Positions 32,515 through 34,728 of a stretch of 34,728 bases of DNA are shown piece by piece (within the stretch, counting starts at the first letter, position 1; each line of letters starts with the position of its first letter). This DNA is from Rhodocyclaceae bacterium (GTDB lineage Bacteria; Pseudomonadota; Gammaproteobacteria; Burkholderiales; Usitatibacteraceae), in the NCBI GenBank assembly GCA_020247395.1, contig JADCJC010000100.1, positions 1-34,728 on the forward strand. Direction: 5' to 3'. The translations under genes were made by a program, and so were the position numbers. Under the pieces are notes generated by a model, which saw only the letters and a list, made by a program, of their open reading frames with translations, did no database searches and had not been told where the DNA came from.

Positions 32515-34473
32515 ATGGAAACCACTAAACACGCCTTTTTGTTCTTCGCGCGACAGATCCCGTATCAAGGTCAACAACCTAGCGCCCTCCAACAGCGCGC
32601 CCACTGCCACCCCCGCCACACAGACCGCTCCACCAACCACATACGACAGGCAGTGCTCGGCTCTCTCATCGGTTCTTACTTTCTAGCCGCCGTTGCACCA
32701 GCAGCCGCACAATTACCCGTCAGCGCAGACAACGTGGTCATCACCGCCACACGTACCGCCAAGTCTATCAATGACGTACTATCCCAAGTCAGCGTCATCA
32801 CACGGCTCGACATCGACGAAACAGGCGCACTAACTCTTGTCGACCTGCTTCAGCGACGCGCCAACCTCGACATTCGCTCCACCGGCGGACCCGGCCAGAC
32901 CTCAAGCATCTTTGTCCGCGGCTCCAACGCCACTCACACACTGGTGCTGATCGACGGACAACGCATCGCGTCCTCCACATCCGGCGCAGCCGCATTGGAA
33001 AACATTCCGCTCGATCTGATTGAGCGCATCGAGATTGTGCGCGGGCCAATGTCATCACTGTACGGCTCCGAGGCGATCGGCGGCGTGATTCAAATCTTTA
33101 CACGCAAAGACAACAATCACGCAGCGGATAAAAACACCAAGGTAACGGCAAATTTTGGGCTGGGCTCGTTTTCTGCGCGTCACGCACAAGCTGGCATTGA
33201 GGGTAATCTTGGTGAAACCCGCGTCTTGTTGACCGCGAGTCGTCGCACTATCAACGCGCCCTCCGCCACCAATCCCTTAGCCGGCGGCCTCATATTCAAC
33301 CCGGATCGCGACGCCTACGAAAATACCAGCGCCGCCATCAAACTCACCCAGCAACTTTGGCAGGGAGAAATGGTTTCATTCTCGGCTTGGCAATCGCGTG
33401 GGTCGACACGCTTCGATTCAGGCCCCGGCAACAACGCAGAAAGTACTCAAACCTTACGGGGAGTACAACTCGCCTCAGACAACAATTTCACTGACTGGTG
33501 GAGATCGCGTTTGACAATCGGTTCGACCAGCGACGACAGCGTCGTGATGTCAAACTTTCCCGGCAAATTCAAAACCACACAGGATCAGTTTGCATGGCAA
33601 AACCGGTTCGCAACGGTTGCAGGTGACGCTTTACTGGGTTTTGAACGACGAAATGAGAAAGTCGCGGCCACCACCAACTACACTGCCAAGACCAGAACGA
33701 CCGACTCGGTGTTTGGCTCAATCTCACAAAAGGTTGCTGAACAAACACTGACGGTAAGCGCCCGCCACGATAAAGAGGACCAATTTGGCAGCCGCAGCAC
33801 CGGCGGCGTCTCGTGGGGATATCAGCTCTGGAAAGATGAACTCGTCTATCTCTCGGCAGGCCGCGCGTTTCGCGCGCCTTCTTTCAACGATTTATATTTC
33901 CCCGGCTTCTCAAACCCGCTGTTGCGCCCGGAAAAATCCGAGTCTGGCGAATTCGGATGGCGGCTCAATCGGAAGGCATTTCAATTAAACCTCGCATTGT
34001 TCGAAAACAAGATCGAGGATCTCATCGCCTTTGACTCGGCAACGTCGCGCCCGCAAAACCTGCGCCGCGCACGCATTCGCGGCTGGGAATTGGGCGTGGA
34101 TACCAACTGGGCCGGAATCGATTGGCGCACGCGCATTACCGCGCAACGTCCTGAAGATGCTGACACCGACAAACAGTTGCGTAGTCGCGCAAAGTTGCTG
34201 GGCACTGTTGGCGGATCAGCCAACATCGGTGCTTGGAAACTCGGTTCGGATTTAGCGATGAGTGGCGCAAGATTCGATTCGGCGAATGAAGCGCCGACCT
34301 CGCGCATGTCAGGGTATGCGCTGTGGAGTGCGTTTGCGCGTTACCGCATCGACCCCGAATGGGCGGTCGACATCACCGGCAACAATCTCACCAATCGCAA
34401 ATACGAACTTGCGCGCGGTTACAACCCGCTGGGGCGTCAGCTGCAAATCACGCTACGCTTCAGCGGGAAATAG
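32515..34473 (+). CDS. btuB: TonB-dependent vitamin B12 receptor (BtuB-like)
   Basis: This is a 652-residue outer-membrane receptor. The TonB box DNVVITATR follows a signal-like segment (AVLGSLIGSYFLAAVAPAAAQ). The plug domain has LVDLLQRRANLDIRSTGGPG, SIFVRGSNATHTLVLIDGQR, IERIEIVRGPMSSLYGSEAI and GGVIQIFTR. A 22-strand barrel follows and ends LARGYNPLGRQLQITLRFSG with the C-terminal aromatic-containing strand. The riboswitch makes cobalamin the likely ligand. The start is uncertain: ATG at 32446 and 32515 and GTG at 32654 are in frame and none has a clear ribosome site. The 32515 start leaves an unusually long 44-residue basic n-region. Confidence 0.9.
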   Translation: METTKHAFLFFARQIPYQGQQPSALQQRAHCHPRHTDRSTNHIRQAVLGSLIGSYFLAAVAPAAAQLPVSADNVVITATRTAKSINDVLSQVSVITRLDIDETGALTLVDLLQRRANLDIRSTGGPGQTSSIFVRGSNATHTLVLIDGQRIASSTSGAAALENIPLDLIERIEIVRGPMSSLYGSEAIGGVIQIFTRKDNNHAADKNTKVTANFGLGSFSARHAQAGIEGNLGETRVLLTASRRTINAPSATNPLAGGLIFNPDRDAYENTSAAIKLTQQLWQGEMVSFSAWQSRGSTRFDSGPGNNAESTQTLRGVQLASDNNFTDWWRSRLTIGSTSDDSVVMSNFPGKFKTTQDQFAWQNRFATVAGDALLGFERRNEKVAATTNYTAKTRTTDSVFGSISQKVAEQTLTVSARHDKEDQFGSRSTGGVSWGYQLWKDELVYLSAGRAFRAPSFNDLYFPGFSNPLLRPEKSESGEFGWRLNRKAFQLNLALFENKIEDLIAFDSATSRPQNLRRARIRGWELGVDTNWAGIDWRTRITAQRPEDADTDKQLRSRAKLLGTVGGSANIGAWKLGSDLAMSGARFDSANEAPTSRMSGYALWSAFARYRIDPEWAVDITGNNLTNRKYELARGYNPLGRQLQITLRFSGK

Positions 34474-34728
34474 CTGACAGCACGGGGGAACTTCTAAAAA
34501 CCGTCGCGAGCGGGCGAAGTTGGCAGTGAGGAGCAGACACGTACCCAGTGTACGGCGAGCACCGGAACTGACAGATTCGCCCGCGCAGTAGGTTTTTATT
34601 GATCCGGCAAGTAAATATGGTGAATCTCCACGCTGCGGCGAAGGCGGGAGCCCAATATCGGAATCACCTGCGCTGAATAAAATTGACGGGTCCCCGTCCG
34701 GAGCAACCCTTATGGTTGTGGGCGGGCA
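34474..34728. other. Region after btuB, no gene seen
   Basis: It holds the inverted repeat at 34496-34597 and, at the window edge, two short hairpins (GACGGG/CCCGTC at 34685-34698 and CAACC/GGTTG at 34704-34718). I see no credible coding frame. Confidence 0.5.
34496..34597. repeat. 102-base imperfect palindromic element, possible bidirectional terminator
   Basis: The left arm (34496-34518: AAAAACC, three variable bases, then a GCGGGCGAA end) matches the reverse complement of the right arm (34576-34597: TTCGCCCGCGC...GGTTTTT). Inside are CAGT/ACTG pairs and a small hairpin ACAC/GTGT (34537-34551). The terminal A-run and T-run would allow termination in both directions. The nested structure is longer than a normal terminator and resembles a REP-like or small non-autonomous element. 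Confidence 0.6.

Noticed and set aside
34676-34728. Two short hairpins at the right edge, considered as an attC site or a second riboswitch
   Set aside because: No attC core sites and no cobalamin-box sequences are present, and the window ends before any further context.

Overview
The window looks like chromosome of a betaproteobacterium of moderate GC. Several neighbourhoods are typical of that class: mrcA diverging from pilMNOPQ, followed by aroK and aroB; polA next to a DUF2782 gene, type II thrB and a BPSS1780-type membrane protein; and zapB-like, zapA, 6S RNA and an EVE-domain gene in a row. I see no phage, insertion sequence, CRISPR array, tRNA or rRNA.

Layout. 1-1750 (minus): arsenic operon arsR-arsC-aquaporin. 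1927-3832 (plus): PhnD-type binding protein and PhnE-type permease, without the ATPase. 4380-5935: two paralogous micro-protein genes, each with its own terminator, flanking an oppositely oriented YCII-like lipoprotein gene. 6144-8650 (minus): a nucleotide-salvage pair, PRPP synthetase-like and thymidine/AMP phosphorylase-like. 8769-9536: an exported DUF1330-like protein. 9537-10118: decayed DNA with a frameshifted Spy/CpxP-like relic. 10119-15882: polA (minus), then LOG-family, DUF2782, thrB and BPSS1780 genes (plus). 15992-17116: orphan amino-acid-type binding protein. 17125-24022 (minus): aroB, aroK, pilQPONM. 24497-28865 (plus): mrcA, a conserved hypothetical and an M20 peptidase. 28875-32100 (minus): TSUP permease, EVE protein, 6S RNA, zapA, zapB-like and a glycosyltransferase-like gene. 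32169-34473 (plus): cobalamin riboswitch and BtuB-like receptor. 34496-34597: a long inverted repeat.

How parts work together. ArsC would reduce arsenate, and the aquaporin could let arsenite leave. PilMNOP form the inner-membrane alignment complex that joins the type IV pilus motor to the PilQ secretin. The phosphorylase and PRPP synthetase-like proteins are translationally coupled and probably recycle nucleotide ribose. Vitamin B12 should switch off the BtuB-like receptor through the riboswitch.

The most novel item is the micro-protein pair (4380-4592 and 5609-5839). Each has a hydrophobic N-terminus, an AxA signal-peptidase-like site and a very short mature part. Each ends in a TonB-box-like sequence (IITATR, VVTATR) that matches the TonB box of the receptor at 32515. 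They could be free periplasmic TonB-box peptides. This is inference, but the paired architecture, leaders, trailers and terminators argue against random ORFs.
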